Shown in pieces: positions 35,761 to 44,193 of a stretch of 64,000 bases of DNA (the first letter of the stretch is position 1; each line of letters opens with the position of its first letter). The DNA comes from Microbispora oryzae. Its GTDB lineage: Bacteria; Actinomycetota; Actinomycetes; Streptosporangiales; Streptosporangiaceae. The notes below the pieces were generated by a model. It saw only the letters and a program-made list of their open reading frames with translations. It was not told the DNA's origin and searched no databases. The position numbers and the translations under genes were made by a program. The stretch is taken from contig NZ_JAFCNB010000024.1 in assembly GCF_017896165.1 (NCBI RefSeq), positions 40,793 to 104,792 of the forward strand, given 5' to 3'.

Positions 35761-36236
35761 ACCGGTGGGGCAGCGCGGTCGTCGGCTACGCGGGGCTGGC
35801 ACGCCCCCGCGAACTCCTCGGCGGGCTGCGCCTGGAAGACGTCTACACCCCGGCCGAATGCGTCAGGTCGGCCGGCGCCGCGCTGCAGCACTGGGCGGGA
35901 CGGCTGGCCGGCAAGCGGGCCGTGCTGCGCCTGCTCGGCCTGCCCTCCACCGCCGAGCATCTCGGCCGGGTCGAGGTGCTGCCGCGGCCCACCCCGGCCT
36001 GCCGGGCCACCGCGGCCTGCCGGGACGGGCACCCCCCGGCCGTGCGGCTCGGCGGCTCCCTCGCCGCGCTTGAGCGGCCCGGCGAGCGGATCCGCCTCTC
36101 GATCAGCCACACCGATCAGTGGGCGCTCGCCGTGGCGCTGCTCTCCGCGGCCCTCCCCGAGGACCAGCACGCAGACCAGCACGCAGACCAGCGCGTCAAC
36201 CAGCACGAGGACCAGCACGACGACGAGGACCGGTGA
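35757..36236 (+). CDS. AcpS-like protein lacking metal-binding residues
   Basis: 159 aa from GTG 35757. The pattern of holo-ACP synthase is visible: WAGRLAGKRAVLRLLGLPS (the WxxKEAxxKxLG region) and RLSISHTDQWALAVALL. However, the Asp of the GxDIV motif is missing (VVGYAGLARPRELL) and the Glu after the key lysine is Arg54 (K53-R54). Both normally hold Mg2+. The last ~25 residues are a DQHA-type repeat. A true AcpS-like gene lies 1.7 kb on, so this may be an inactive partner or a repurposed copy. Confidence 0.7.
   Translation: MNRWGSAVVGYAGLARPRELLGGLRLEDVYTPAECVRSAGAALQHWAGRLAGKRAVLRLLGLPSTAEHLGRVEVLPRPTPACRATAACRDGHPPAVRLGGSLAALERPGERIRLSISHTDQWALAVALLSAALPEDQHADQHADQRVNQHEDQHDDEDR
36162..36221 (+). 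repeat. 5 x 12-bp repeat (GACCAGCACGCA) at the end of the AcpS-like gene
   Basis: Two exact and three diverged 12-mers encode DQHADQHADQRVNQHEDQHD just before the stop codon. Confidence 0.9.
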
Positions 36237-36237
36237 C

Positions 36238-37119
36238 ATGACCAGTCGGCACAGTCGGCCCAGCGGGCACGAGGACGCGCGCAAGATCGCACAGCACCAT
36301 CTGGAGGCGTGGTGCGCCGGCGACGCGGACGCCGTCGCGGCGGGGATCGCCTCCTACGCGGACCCCGACACGGGCGGGCCGCTCACGGGGGAGCGGCTGC
36401 GGGCGCACGCGACGTCGGTGCTGACCCGCTTCCGCGACCTGCGCCTGACAGCGGACGTGATCACCGGCGACGCGGACGCGGCGGCCGTCTCCTGGACGTT
36501 GCGCGCCGGCCACCGCGAGGCGTACCTGGGCATGCCCGCGACGGGCGGCGCCGTGGAGGTGCGCGGCACCGACCTGGTGACCCGCGACGGGGACGGTGTC
36601 CATGTGCGGCGCTGCTACGACCGCCTTGAGGTGGCCGAGGCCCTCGGCTACCGGGCCCGCTTCTTCCCCGAGGCCGACGGGACGAGGGAGTTCGGGGTGA
36701 GCGCCCGCGTGTCCACCGGACGGACGGAACGGCCCGGCGCGCTGGCCCTGACCTGGCTGGAGATCCGCGACGACGCGGAGGCGGCCGACGCCGACCTGCT
36801 GAGCGTGGAGATCGTCAAGTCGCTCGCCGCGGCCCGAGGTTTCCTCGGCGTGTCCACCTTCGACCTCGGCGACCGCAAGTTCACGCTGACCGCCTTCGAC
36901 CGGCCCGAGTCACTGCGTTCGGTCCACGCGCGCCCGCACCAGCGGGCCGTGCGCCGCTTCTTCAAGGGCGGGCTCTGCACCCGCGTCCACACGAGCGTGT
37001 GGCTGCCCTCCGTCATCCGCGACTACGCCCGCTGCCCGGACTGCGCCGCGGTGGTGGCCGTGGGCACCGGGGCGGCCTGCGCCTGCGGCTGGGAACCCGG
37101 CCACGCCCCCATGCTCTGA
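36238..37119 (+). CDS. SnoaL-like protein with C-terminal zinc ribbon
   Basis: 293 aa from ATG 36238, one base after the previous stop. Residues about 10-130 form an NTF2/SnoaL fold (ARKIAQHHLEAWCAGDADAV, VEVRGTDLVTRDGDGVHVRRCYDRLEVAEALGY) as in polyketide cyclases and hydroxylases. The middle (about 150-250) is a ferredoxin-like domain of the antibiotic-monooxygenase kind. The end carries CPDC and CAC cysteine pairs spaced like a zinc ribbon. I know no characterised enzyme with this arrangement; cyclisation or a cofactor-free oxidation is a guess. Confidence 0.72.
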   Translation: MTSRHSRPSGHEDARKIAQHHLEAWCAGDADAVAAGIASYADPDTGGPLTGERLRAHATSVLTRFRDLRLTADVITGDADAAAVSWTLRAGHREAYLGMPATGGAVEVRGTDLVTRDGDGVHVRRCYDRLEVAEALGYRARFFPEADGTREFGVSARVSTGRTERPGALALTWLEIRDDAEAADADLLSVEIVKSLAAARGFLGVSTFDLGDRKFTLTAFDRPESLRSVHARPHQRAVRRFFKGGLCTRVHTSVWLPSVIRDYARCPDCAAVVAVGTGAACACGWEPGHAPML

Positions 37120-37170
37120 CCCCGCGGCCCGGCCGCCGGGCCGTGCCGAAGCCGACCGACTGGAGCGTCG

Positions 37171-37956
37171 ATGATGGACTTCACCGCCGAGAACCGGCCC
37201 GGCGACAGCGGCAGGCCGGCCGTGGCCTTCATGTCCGCCCTGTTCGCCGGTGGCTGGATCTGGGACCATCCGTTCGCCCGGCTGGGGCGGGCGGGCTGGC
37301 CGGTGCTGCGTACCAACGAGGCGATCTGCGCGCTGCCCCGCCAGGTGGCCGGCTCGATCGAGCGGCTGGGCGACGCGCTGCTGCGGGCCTGCGACGCCGC
37401 GGGGGTGGACGACGTCGTCGTCTGCGCCAACTCGCTGGGCGGCCTGGTCGCGATCGACCTCGCGGGCCGCCGGCCCGACCGGGTCCGCGGCATCGTGGTC
37501 AGCGGCGCCCCCGGCCTGACCGCCGACCCCGACGTCGGCCTCAGCTTCGACCGCCGTGGCAGCGTGCGGCCGTTCGGCGACGAGTTCGGCGAACGGATGG
37601 TGGCGGCCCTCTTCCACGGCGGGCGGAGCCTCTTCTCCGCCGAGCGGATGGAGGAGGTCGGCACGATGCTGCGCCGTCCCGAGGCGATGGTCAGCATGGC
37701 CAGGAGCCTCAAGGCCACCCGCGCGTACCGGGTCAGACCGGCGCTCGACCGGGTCACCTGTCCCGCCATGTACGTGTGGGGACGGCACGACCGGATGACC
37801 CCGCTCGATCCGTGGCTGGAGGTGCTCGCCGACTACCCGGGCAACGAGGTGCGTGTCGTCGAGGACAGCGGTCACATCCCGATGGTCGAGTGCGCCGACG
37901 AGTACACCGGAGCCCTGGAGGCGTTCCTCGGCCGCTGCGCCGGAGTGCCGGCATGA
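37171..37956 (+). CDS. Alpha/beta hydrolase (serine type)
   Basis: 261 aa. Nucleophile Ser88 in VVCANSLGGLVAIDLAG, acid region GRHDRMTPLD and base His in VEDSGHIPMVE. There is no lid insertion of note, and the protein is unlike the epoxide hydrolase upstream. Could release or transfer the ACP-bound chain as a thioesterase, or cyclise it. GGAG (CTGGAGCGTCG) precedes the ATG. Its stop overlaps the next start (ATGA). Confidence 0.85.
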   Translation: MMDFTAENRPGDSGRPAVAFMSALFAGGWIWDHPFARLGRAGWPVLRTNEAICALPRQVAGSIERLGDALLRACDAAGVDDVVVCANSLGGLVAIDLAGRRPDRVRGIVVSGAPGLTADPDVGLSFDRRGSVRPFGDEFGERMVAALFHGGRSLFSAERMEEVGTMLRRPEAMVSMARSLKATRAYRVRPALDRVTCPAMYVWGRHDRMTPLDPWLEVLADYPGNEVRVVEDSGHIPMVECADEYTGALEAFLGRCAGVPA

Positions 37957-38522
37957 GCGGGCCTCCCGTGCCGATGGGACCCGGGCTGGTGGGACCCGTG
38001 CTGATGGGTGTGGACATCGTGGCGGCCGACCGGCTCGACCGGGCGGTGTCCAGGGGCGGGGAGACCTTCGGCCGCGTCGTCACCGGCCCGGCCGAGCGCG
38101 GCCCGGGCTCTGGCAGCGCCGCGTTCTCTGTGAAGGAGAGCCTGATCAAGGCCGTGGGGGGCCGGCCCCCCGGTTTTGCCTGGCACGACTTCGAGGCGGT
38201 GGCGGAACGGCCGGAGAGCTGGGCCGCCCGGCTGCTCGACGAGGCGGCCGAGGACCTCGCGGCGGCCACGGGACTGCAGCTGACCGGCGCCGCAGGCTAC
38301 GCGGTGCGCGGCGCCTGCGGGCGGGCCGCCGGCGCGCGGCTGCGCCCGGCGTCCGGCGCGCGTGTGCCAGACATGCCGGACGTGCCGGACATGCCGGACG
38401 TGGCGGGCGCGGCCCGGTGGGGACGCGGCGACGGGCTGGTCGTGTCCCTGGCGATCATCTACCGCGCGGCCGGACCCGGCCGCGACGACCCCGTACGGGA
38501 CCGGGAAGGAGCCGCTCGATGA
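37953..38522 (+). CDS. AcpS-type phosphopantetheinyl transferase
   Basis: 189 aa. Unlike the copy at 35757, both AcpS motifs are present: MGVDIVAADRLDRAV and AAFSVKESLIKAVGG with the Lys-Glu pair. It should convert the discrete ACP, and possibly the carrier at 48141, to holo form. The C-terminal portion has an inserted PDMPDV repeat before a final strand (GLVVSLAIIYRAA). ATGA overlaps at both ends show tight co-translation. Confidence 0.8.
   Translation: MSGPPVPMGPGLVGPVLMGVDIVAADRLDRAVSRGGETFGRVVTGPAERGPGSGSAAFSVKESLIKAVGGRPPGFAWHDFEAVAERPESWAARLLDEAAEDLAAATGLQLTGAAGYAVRGACGRAAGARLRPASGARVPDMPDVPDMPDVAGAARWGRGDGLVVSLAIIYRAAGPGRDDPVRDREGAAR
38370..38405 (+). repeat. 2 x 18-bp repeat in the AcpS gene
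   Basis: GACATGCCGGACGTGCCG is followed by a copy with one change. Each is itself two 9-mers. It encodes PDMPDVPDMPDV. Confidence 0.85.
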
Positions 38523-39571
38523 GCGAGGAGACACGGGTGCCGCCCGGCGAGTCGATCCAGGCGGCGGTGGACGCCGCGGGGCCGGGGGCCCGGATCCTGC
38601 TCGCGGAGGGCACGTACGCCGAGAGCGTGTGGATCAGGCACGGCGGCGTCACGCTGGCCGGCGCGGGCCCCGAGCGGACCGTGCTCGTGCCCGGCGGCGG
38701 CGCGGCGGCCGACGTGCCCCGGCTGCACGACGCGGAGGCGGACGTGGTCAGCGGGGTCACCGTGCACGGGCCGGCCGTGGCCGGGGTGCGGATCGAGGGG
38801 CTGACCGTGCGCGGCTTCTCCGGCGCGGGCGTGTACGCCCACTCGGCCGCCGGGGTCGAGGTGGTGGACGTGACCGCGGTGGACAACGCGGTCTGGGGCG
38901 TCTACCTGCGCGAGTCCACCCGTTGCCGGGTGGTGGGCTGCCGCGCCTCCGGCAGCCAGTACGGCGGGATCGCGCTCAGTTTCTGCCCCTCCTCCGACTC
39001 GGTCGTGGAGCACAACGCGTCGTCCGCCAACGCCTTCGGGATCTTCGTCGACAACTCCTCCGGCGTCCGGGTGGCGCGCAACGCCTGCCACGGCAACGCG
39101 ATCGGCGTCATGCTGCTCAACCAGGTCTACGAGGGCGAACCGGAGGGCGGAGTCCGCGACTGCCTGGTCGCCGGCAACGACCTCTACGGCAACGGCCTGG
39201 CCGCCGGGGCGGAGCCCGGCGGGCTCGGCGCGGCCGGGCCGCCGATCTCCGGCGTCGGCCTGGCGCTGATCGGGACCCACGGGGTGACCTTGGTGGACAA
39301 CGACATCCACGACAACCATCCCTCCGGCGCCTCGGTCATGGGGGCCGGATTCGTCATGGGCTCCTCCAAGGACTGGGGCGGCGACGACGCGCTCGGCAAC
39401 CACGTGCTGTGGAACCGGATCGCCGGTAACACCCCGCTCGACTTCCAGCTCGGCGCCGACCTCGCCCGGCAGGTCTTCGCGGGCAACCGGGCGGGCAAGG
39501 GCGAGCCGGCTGAGCTGCTCGACCCGCCCGACGGCCCGCCTGACGGCGCGGCGACGGGGTGGCGGCGGTGA
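38519..39571 (+). CDS. Right-handed parallel beta-helix protein
   Basis: 350 aa. After ESIQAAVDAAGPGARILLAEGTY the chain is a series of ~22-residue coils (VRIEGLTVRGFSGAGVY, VEVVDVTAVDNAVWGVYL, CRVVGCRASGSQYGGIAL, VRVARNACHGNAIGVMLL). This is the NosD/pectate-lyase-like beta-helix. No signal peptide, so it is cytoplasmic and unlikely to be a polysaccharide lyase. It is translationally coupled to the AcpS gene and to the ABC transporter. Possibly an isomerase, epimerase or cyclase acting on the product; unproven. Confidence 0.82.
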   Translation: MSEETRVPPGESIQAAVDAAGPGARILLAEGTYAESVWIRHGGVTLAGAGPERTVLVPGGGAAADVPRLHDAEADVVSGVTVHGPAVAGVRIEGLTVRGFSGAGVYAHSAAGVEVVDVTAVDNAVWGVYLRESTRCRVVGCRASGSQYGGIALSFCPSSDSVVEHNASSANAFGIFVDNSSGVRVARNACHGNAIGVMLLNQVYEGEPEGGVRDCLVAGNDLYGNGLAAGAEPGGLGAAGPPISGVGLALIGTHGVTLVDNDIHDNHPSGASVMGAGFVMGSSKDWGGDDALGNHVLWNRIAGNTPLDFQLGADLARQVFAGNRAGKGEPAELLDPPDGPPDGAATGWRR

Positions 39572-40569
39572 GCGCCGCGACCCACGCGCCGGAGGCGACG
39601 GGGACCCGGACGGACGCCGAGACGGCCGGGGCCGTGCCCGCGCTCGCCTGCGCCGGGCTGAGCAAGAGGTACGGCGACGTCGTCGCCGTCGACGACGTGG
39701 GCTTCAGCGTCGCGCCGGGACAGGCGTACGGCCTGCTGGGCCCGAACGGCGCGGGCAAGACCACCACGATCTCGATGCTGGTCGGCCTGGTCCGGCCGGA
39801 CACGGGCACCGTACGAGTGGGCGGGACCGACCTCGCCGCCGACCCGATCACGGCCAAGGCGCGCATCGGCTACGTCCCCCAGGAGATCGCCCTCTATCCC
39901 GAGCTGACCGGCCGCGAGAACCTGCGTTTCTTCGGACGCCTCTACGGCCTGCCCCGGCGCGAGCTGACCGGGCGGATCGCGGAGGTGCTCGGCCTGGTCG
40001 GCCTCGCCGACCGGGCGGACGCCAAACTCGGCACCTACTCCGGCGGCATGAAGCGCCGCATCAACATCGGGGCCGCGCTCCTGCACCGGCCCGAAGTGCT
40101 GATCCTCGACGAGCCGACCGTCGGCGTCGACCCGCACAGCCGCAAGGCCATCCTCGACGGGGTGGAGCGTCTGGTCGCGGACGGCATGGCGCTGCTCTAC
40201 ACCTCGCACTACATGGAGGAGATCGAGCGGGTCTGCGACCGTGCGGCGATCATCGACCACGGCCGCATCATCGCCGACGGCACCCACCAGGAGCTGATCT
40301 CGCTGGTCGGCGCGGCCGACACCGTCGAGCTCGTGCTCGACGGCGAGGTCGACGCGGCGTTCGCCAGGCTGCGCGCGGTCGAGGGCGTGATCGAGGCGGT
40401 GCGGACCGGCCCCTCCTCCGTACGGCTGATCGCGGAGGGCGGCCGCTACCTGCTGCCCGCGCTGATCACGGCGGTCGAGGGCGGCGCGACCGTCACCGCC
40501 ACCCAGGTCGTCGAGCCCGACCTCGAGGCGACCTTCCTGCACCTGACCGGCAGCAGCCTGCGGGACTGA
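39568..40569 (+). CDS. ABC transporter ATPase (DrrA-like exporter)
   Basis: 333 aa from GTG 39568, which overlaps the previous stop (GTGA); GTG 39559 is also in frame. Walker [14 protein letters not shown]-loop [12 protein letters not shown], signature YSGGMKRR, Walker [19 protein letters not shown], switch His in YTSHYMEE. The C-terminal ~90 residues form the DrrA-type domain. With the two permeases it makes an exporter that should give self-resistance. Confidence 0.93.
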   Translation: MSAATHAPEATGTRTDAETAGAVPALACAGLSKRYGDVVAVDDVGFSVAPGQAYGLLGPNGAGKTTTISMLVGLVRPDTGTVRVGGTDLAADPITAKARIGYVPQEIALYPELTGRENLRFFGRLYGLPRRELTGRIAEVLGLVGLADRADAKLGTYSGGMKRRINIGAALLHRPEVLILDEPTVGVDPHSRKAILDGVERLVADGMALLYTSHYMEEIERVCDRAAIIDHGRIIADGTHQELISLVGAADTVELVLDGEVDAAFARLRAVEGVIEAVRTGPSSVRLIAEGGRYLLPALITAVEGGATVTATQVVEPDLEATFLHLTGSSLRD

Positions 40570-40571
40570 CG

Positions 40572-41927
40572 ATGGGAGACACGGTGGGAGCCAGGGTGGG
40601 AGCCGGGGTGAGAGCCGCGGTGGGCGCCGGGCCGCCGGCGGGGGAGCACGCGGCCCTGGGCGACGAGCCGCCGGCCGGGCGGCGCGCCGGTTGGCGTGGC
40701 AGGCGGCGCGGCGGGTGGACGGCGGCGTGGCGTGCCCTGCTGACGGTGAGCGCGCTGGAGCTGCGCGCCCGCCTGCGGGACGGCACCGCCGTCGTCATCG
40801 CGGTGGCCGTGCCCATCACACTGGCCACGCTGTTCGGCTTCGCCCTCGGCGGCGACGATCCGCCGCTGCGGGCCACCATCGGGATGGTCGACCTCGACGG
40901 CGGCCAGTTCCCTGCGGGGGTGCGGCATGAACTGCTGTCGGCGAAGGAGCTGCGGGGCGTCGTGACGCTGCGCGACCTGCCCGGCCAGGACCAGGCGCGG
41001 CGGGAGCTCGACTCGGGGGCGATCGGCTCGGCGATCGTCTTCCCCGCCGGGTTCAGCACGAGCGTCGGGGCCGGGGAGGGGGGCAGGATCGGGGTGCTCA
41101 CCTCGCCGGAGTCGCCCCTGGCCGGGGTCGTGGCGCGGGCGATCGTGGACCGGATCTCGGCGCTGGTCGACGCCCGGACGCTCGCCGTGCGGGCCGCGCT
41201 GCTCGCCGGGGTGTCCGGCGACGACGTCAAGGACCTGGTGGAGCGCAACGGCGCCGCCGGGCCCGCGCTGGAGCTCGGCGACGACCCGCTCACCGGCGGC
41301 AAGATCGACCTGTCCGTCTACTACGGCGCGGGAATGGCCGCGCTCTTCGCCTTCTTCGTGGTCGGCGCGTCGATGCGCGGGCTGCTCACCGAGCGCAGGC
41401 ACGGCACCCTCGACCGGATCAGGGCGGCTCCCGTGCCGGCCTGGGTGCCCGTGGCGGGCAAGGCGGCCGTCGGGTTCGCGCTGGCCCTGACCGGCGCCTG
41501 CCTCAACTGGGCCGCGTCCACGCTCATCTTCGGCACGACCTGGGGCTCCCCTCCGGCGGTGTTCGCCGTGCTGGCCGCGCACGTCCTGGCGGCCACCGCG
41601 ATCACCATGCTGGTGACGAGCCGGGTCAGGACCGACGCCCAGGCCGACGGGACCTTGATGATGGTCTCGTTCGTGATGGCGTTCCTCGGCGGCAGCCTCG
41701 TGCCGCTCTTCTCCCTTCCCGGGCCGCTGCGCGAGGTGGCCCGGCTCACCCCCAACGCCTGGACGTCCACGGCGCTGACCGAGCTGGCCGGGGCGGACCG
41801 GGCGGGCTGGATGGGCTGGGCCGACGGCATGGCCGCCGTCGCCGGGCCGATCGGGGCGCTCTGCCTGATCGCCGGGGTCACCGGCGGGCTGGCCGTGTGG
41901 GGCCTCAGGAAAGGACTGCTCCGATGA
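40572..41927 (+). CDS. ABC-2 type permease (exporter subunit 1)
   Basis: 451 aa. The first hydrophobic helix (TAVVIAVAVPITLATLFGFAL) is followed by a large extracytoplasmic loop. Five helices cluster in residues about 255-440, the ABC-2 pattern (VVGASMRGLLTERRHGTLDRIRAAPVP). The ~60 N-terminal residues are a repeat-coded Gly/Ala/Val and Arg-rich stretch not seen in relatives. The stop overlaps the next start (ATGA). Confidence 0.9.
   Translation: MGDTVGARVGAGVRAAVGAGPPAGEHAALGDEPPAGRRAGWRGRRRGGWTAAWRALLTVSALELRARLRDGTAVVIAVAVPITLATLFGFALGGDDPPLRATIGMVDLDGGQFPAGVRHELLSAKELRGVVTLRDLPGQDQARRELDSGAIGSAIVFPAGFSTSVGAGEGGRIGVLTSPESPLAGVVARAIVDRISALVDARTLAVRAALLAGVSGDDVKDLVERNGAAGPALELGDDPLTGGKIDLSVYYGAGMAALFAFFVVGASMRGLLTERRHGTLDRIRAAPVPAWVPVAGKAAVGFALALTGACLNWAASTLIFGTTWGSPPAVFAVLAAHVLAATAITMLVTSRVRTDAQADGTLMMVSFVMAFLGGSLVPLFSLPGPLREVARLTPNAWTSTALTELAGADRAGWMGWADGMAAVAGPIGALCLIAGVTGGLAVWGLRKGLLR
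40584..40631 (+). repeat. 4 x 12-bp repeat (GTGGGAGCCRGG) at the 5' end of permease 1
   Basis: Four tandem degenerate units begin 12 bases after the ATG and encode VGARVGAGVRAAVGAG. Confidence 0.85.
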
Positions 41928-43123
41928 CGCCGTCCCCGCCCTCGTCACCGGCCTCGTCACCGGTCCCGCCGCGGGGGCGGCCGCGGCCGGTGCTCGCGCT
42001 GGTCGCCGCGAACCTGCGCCGTCTTTCCCGCGACCGGGTCGGGCTGTTCTTCATGGTGATCATGCCGTTCGTCTCCATCGTCTTCATCGGGATGGCGCTC
42101 GGCGGCGGCACGTCGGGATCGTCCCGGCTGCCCCTCGGCGTGGTGGCCGCCGGCACCGATCCCGTCTCCGCCGCCGTCGTGGACGAGCTGGAACGGCGGC
42201 CCGACCTGACCGTCACCCGGATGGGCGGGGAGGCGGAGCTGCGGTCCGGTGTGCGGGAGGGTTCGCTGGCCGCAGGCGTGGTGGTCACGCCGGGCTCTTC
42301 CCGGGTCCGCCTGATCATGACGCAGATGAACGGCAGCGGCATGGCGGCCCGCAGCGCGGTCGACGCGGCCGTCAACCGCGTGGCGGCCGTGCTCGAGGCC
42401 ACCCGCGCCGCGACCGCCGCCGGGGCCTCTCCCACGCGGGCGGCCGAGCTGGTCCGGCGGGCGCAGGCGGAGTCGGGCCGGGTGGCGGTCACCGCCACGA
42501 CGGCGGCCACCGGCGACCCGCGGGGGTTCGCCTACACCGCCCCGGCCAACCTGCTGCTCTTCACCTTCATCAACTCGATGGCGGTCGCGTCCGCCCTCGT
42601 CGAGAGCCGCCGCATCGGCATCCTGCAGCGCGCCCTGACCGCCCCGGTGCGGCGGCGGTCGGTGCTGCTCGGCGAGGTGCTGACCCGCTTCCTCGTGGCG
42701 GCCGCCCAGGCGGCGCTGATCATCGTGATCTCCGCGGTGGCGTTCGGCGTCACCTGGGGCGATCCGGCGGCGGTGGCCGCGGTGGTGGCGGCGTTCTCGC
42801 TGGTGGCGACGGGCGCCGCGGTCCTCGTCGGAGCGCTGCTGCGCTCGCCCGACCAGGCTCCCGCCATCGGGCCGCCGATCGGCGTCGTGCTCGGCATGCT
42901 CGGCGGCTGCCTGTGGCCGCGCGAGTCGTCCGGGGCGATCATCAACGCCGCCGGTCACCTGTTCCCGCACGCCTGGGGAATGGACGCGCTGCTCGCGCTG
43001 GAGCGGCCCGGCGCCGGTGTCGCCGCCGTGCTGCCGCAGCTCGCCGTGCTCACCGGGATGGCCGTCCTGGTGCTGGGCGGCGCCCTCGTGGTGTTCGGCC
43101 GCACCACCCGGGCCGCCTCCTGA
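41924..43123 (+). CDS. ABC-2 type permease (exporter subunit 2)
   Basis: 399 aa. First helix VGLFFMVIMPFVSIVFIGMAL, a large loop, then five helices from about 205 onward including GILQRALTAPVRRRSVLLGEV. A Pro/Ser-rich N-terminus is partly coded by a 12-bp repeat. Pairs with the preceding permease and ATPase. An HTH regulator gene follows after 39 bp. Confidence 0.9.
   Translation: MTPSPPSSPASSPVPPRGRPRPVLALVAANLRRLSRDRVGLFFMVIMPFVSIVFIGMALGGGTSGSSRLPLGVVAAGTDPVSAAVVDELERRPDLTVTRMGGEAELRSGVREGSLAAGVVVTPGSSRVRLIMTQMNGSGMAARSAVDAAVNRVAAVLEATRAATAAGASPTRAAELVRRAQAESGRVAVTATTAATGDPRGFAYTAPANLLLFTFINSMAVASALVESRRIGILQRALTAPVRRRSVLLGEVLTRFLVAAAQAALIIVISAVAFGVTWGDPAAVAAVVAAFSLVATGAAVLVGALLRSPDQAPAIGPPIGVVLGMLGGCLWPRESSGAIINAAGHLFPHAWGMDALLALERPGAGVAAVLPQLAVLTGMAVLVLGGALVVFGRTTRAAS
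41941..41964 (+). repeat. 2 x 12-bp repeat at the 5' end of permease 2
   Basis: CTCGTCACCGGC and CTCGTCACCGGT in tandem encode SSPASSPV. Confidence 0.75.
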
Positions 43124-43162
43124 AAGGGAAGAAGGCATCACCGATAGCAAGGGGGTAAGTCC

Positions 43163-44161
43163 ATGACAATGACGACGATGTCCGCGGGCAGTTTCGCCGC
43201 CGGCGGTGACTACGTGACGGACGTGTACAGGTACGCCTCCCGGAGGGGCGCGATCGACGGGATCGAGCAGGCGGCCGCCGACCTCGGCGTCGAGGTTGCA
43301 GGAGTGGCGCGTGCGGTGGAGCACCTGCTGGAGATCCGGCTCCTGCGGGTGGCCGACGACGTGGGCCGCCGGTTCGAGCCGGTCGACCCGCAGCTCGCCG
43401 CCGCCTCGCTGGTCTCCTCGGTGGAGCGGGAGATCTACCTGCGGCGCGAGCTGATCGACCAGATCCGTGAGCGGGTGGGAGTGTTCCAGCCCGACTGGAC
43501 CGGGGCGGTCACGGCCGCGCCCGGAGCGGCGGTCGACTACCTGGTCGGCGCGATGGAGGTCCGCGGGTTCCTCAAGACGGCCGGCGACGCCTGCCGCGAA
43601 GAGGTCCTCGTGCTCCAGACGGGCTCCGGCGGAGCCGACGACCTGGTGGAGCCGTTCCTCGCGTTGCTCGCGAGAGGGGTGGCCGTCCGCATCATCTGCC
43701 AGCACCGCAACCGGGGCGACGTGGCGACCCGGATGCGGCTCAAGCGCCTGACCGACGCGGGCGCGGTGATCTACACGCTCAGCCACATCCCGCGGTCGGC
43801 CCTGGTCTTCGACCGCTCGCTGGTGGTCATGTTCGGTATGAACGAGGAGGAGGTGAGCGTGGCGCGGGTGCACAACCAGGGCATCGCCCAGTTCTTCCTC
43901 GACATGTTCAACCACATGTGGGAGACGGCGACCCCGCTGGAGGGCGTCGGGTTCGGCTACGCCGACGTGGCCGACGACCTGCAGCAGGCGATCGCCGCGC
44001 TGATGGCCAAGGGCTACACCGACGAGGTGGTCGCCCGCAAGCTCGGCATGTCCGTGCGCAGCTGCCGCCGGCACATCGGGACTCTCATGCGCGACCTGGA
44101 CGCGACGAGCAGGTTCCAGGCCGGGGTCCAGGCGGCGCGGCGGTTCCTGCCCAGCGCGTAG
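43163..44161 (+). CDS. HTH regulator with TrmB/phospholipase-D-like and LuxR-type domains
   Basis: 332 aa; AGGGGG lies 9 bases before the ATG. N-terminal winged helix (AIDGIEQAAADLGVEVAGVA). A PLD-like regulatory core (about 150-265; EEVLVLQTGSGGADDLV, LVFDRSLVVMFGM) follows. A LuxR-type HTH ends the protein (IAALMAKGYTDEVVARKLGM, SVRSCRRHIGTLM). Regulators of this layout occur at natural product clusters, often beside exporters. It may control the adjacent ABC genes or the split NRPS genes. Confidence 0.83.
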   Translation: MTMTTMSAGSFAAGGDYVTDVYRYASRRGAIDGIEQAAADLGVEVAGVARAVEHLLEIRLLRVADDVGRRFEPVDPQLAAASLVSSVEREIYLRRELIDQIRERVGVFQPDWTGAVTAAPGAAVDYLVGAMEVRGFLKTAGDACREEVLVLQTGSGGADDLVEPFLALLARGVAVRIICQHRNRGDVATRMRLKRLTDAGAVIYTLSHIPRSALVFDRSLVVMFGMNEEEVSVARVHNQGIAQFFLDMFNHMWETATPLEGVGFGYADVADDLQQAIAALMAKGYTDEVVARKLGMSVRSCRRHIGTLMRDLDATSRFQAGVQAARRFLPSA

Positions 44162-44162
44162 C

Positions 44163-44178
44163 CGGCGCGGCCGCGCCG
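44163..44178. terminator. 16-base GC palindrome between convergent genes
   Basis: CGGCGCGGCCGCGCCG is a perfect palindrome lying in the 32-bp gap between the regulator and cysteine desulfurase genes. It could act as a bidirectional terminator. Confidence 0.45.
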
Positions 44179-44193
44179 AGCGCAGGGGGGCGC

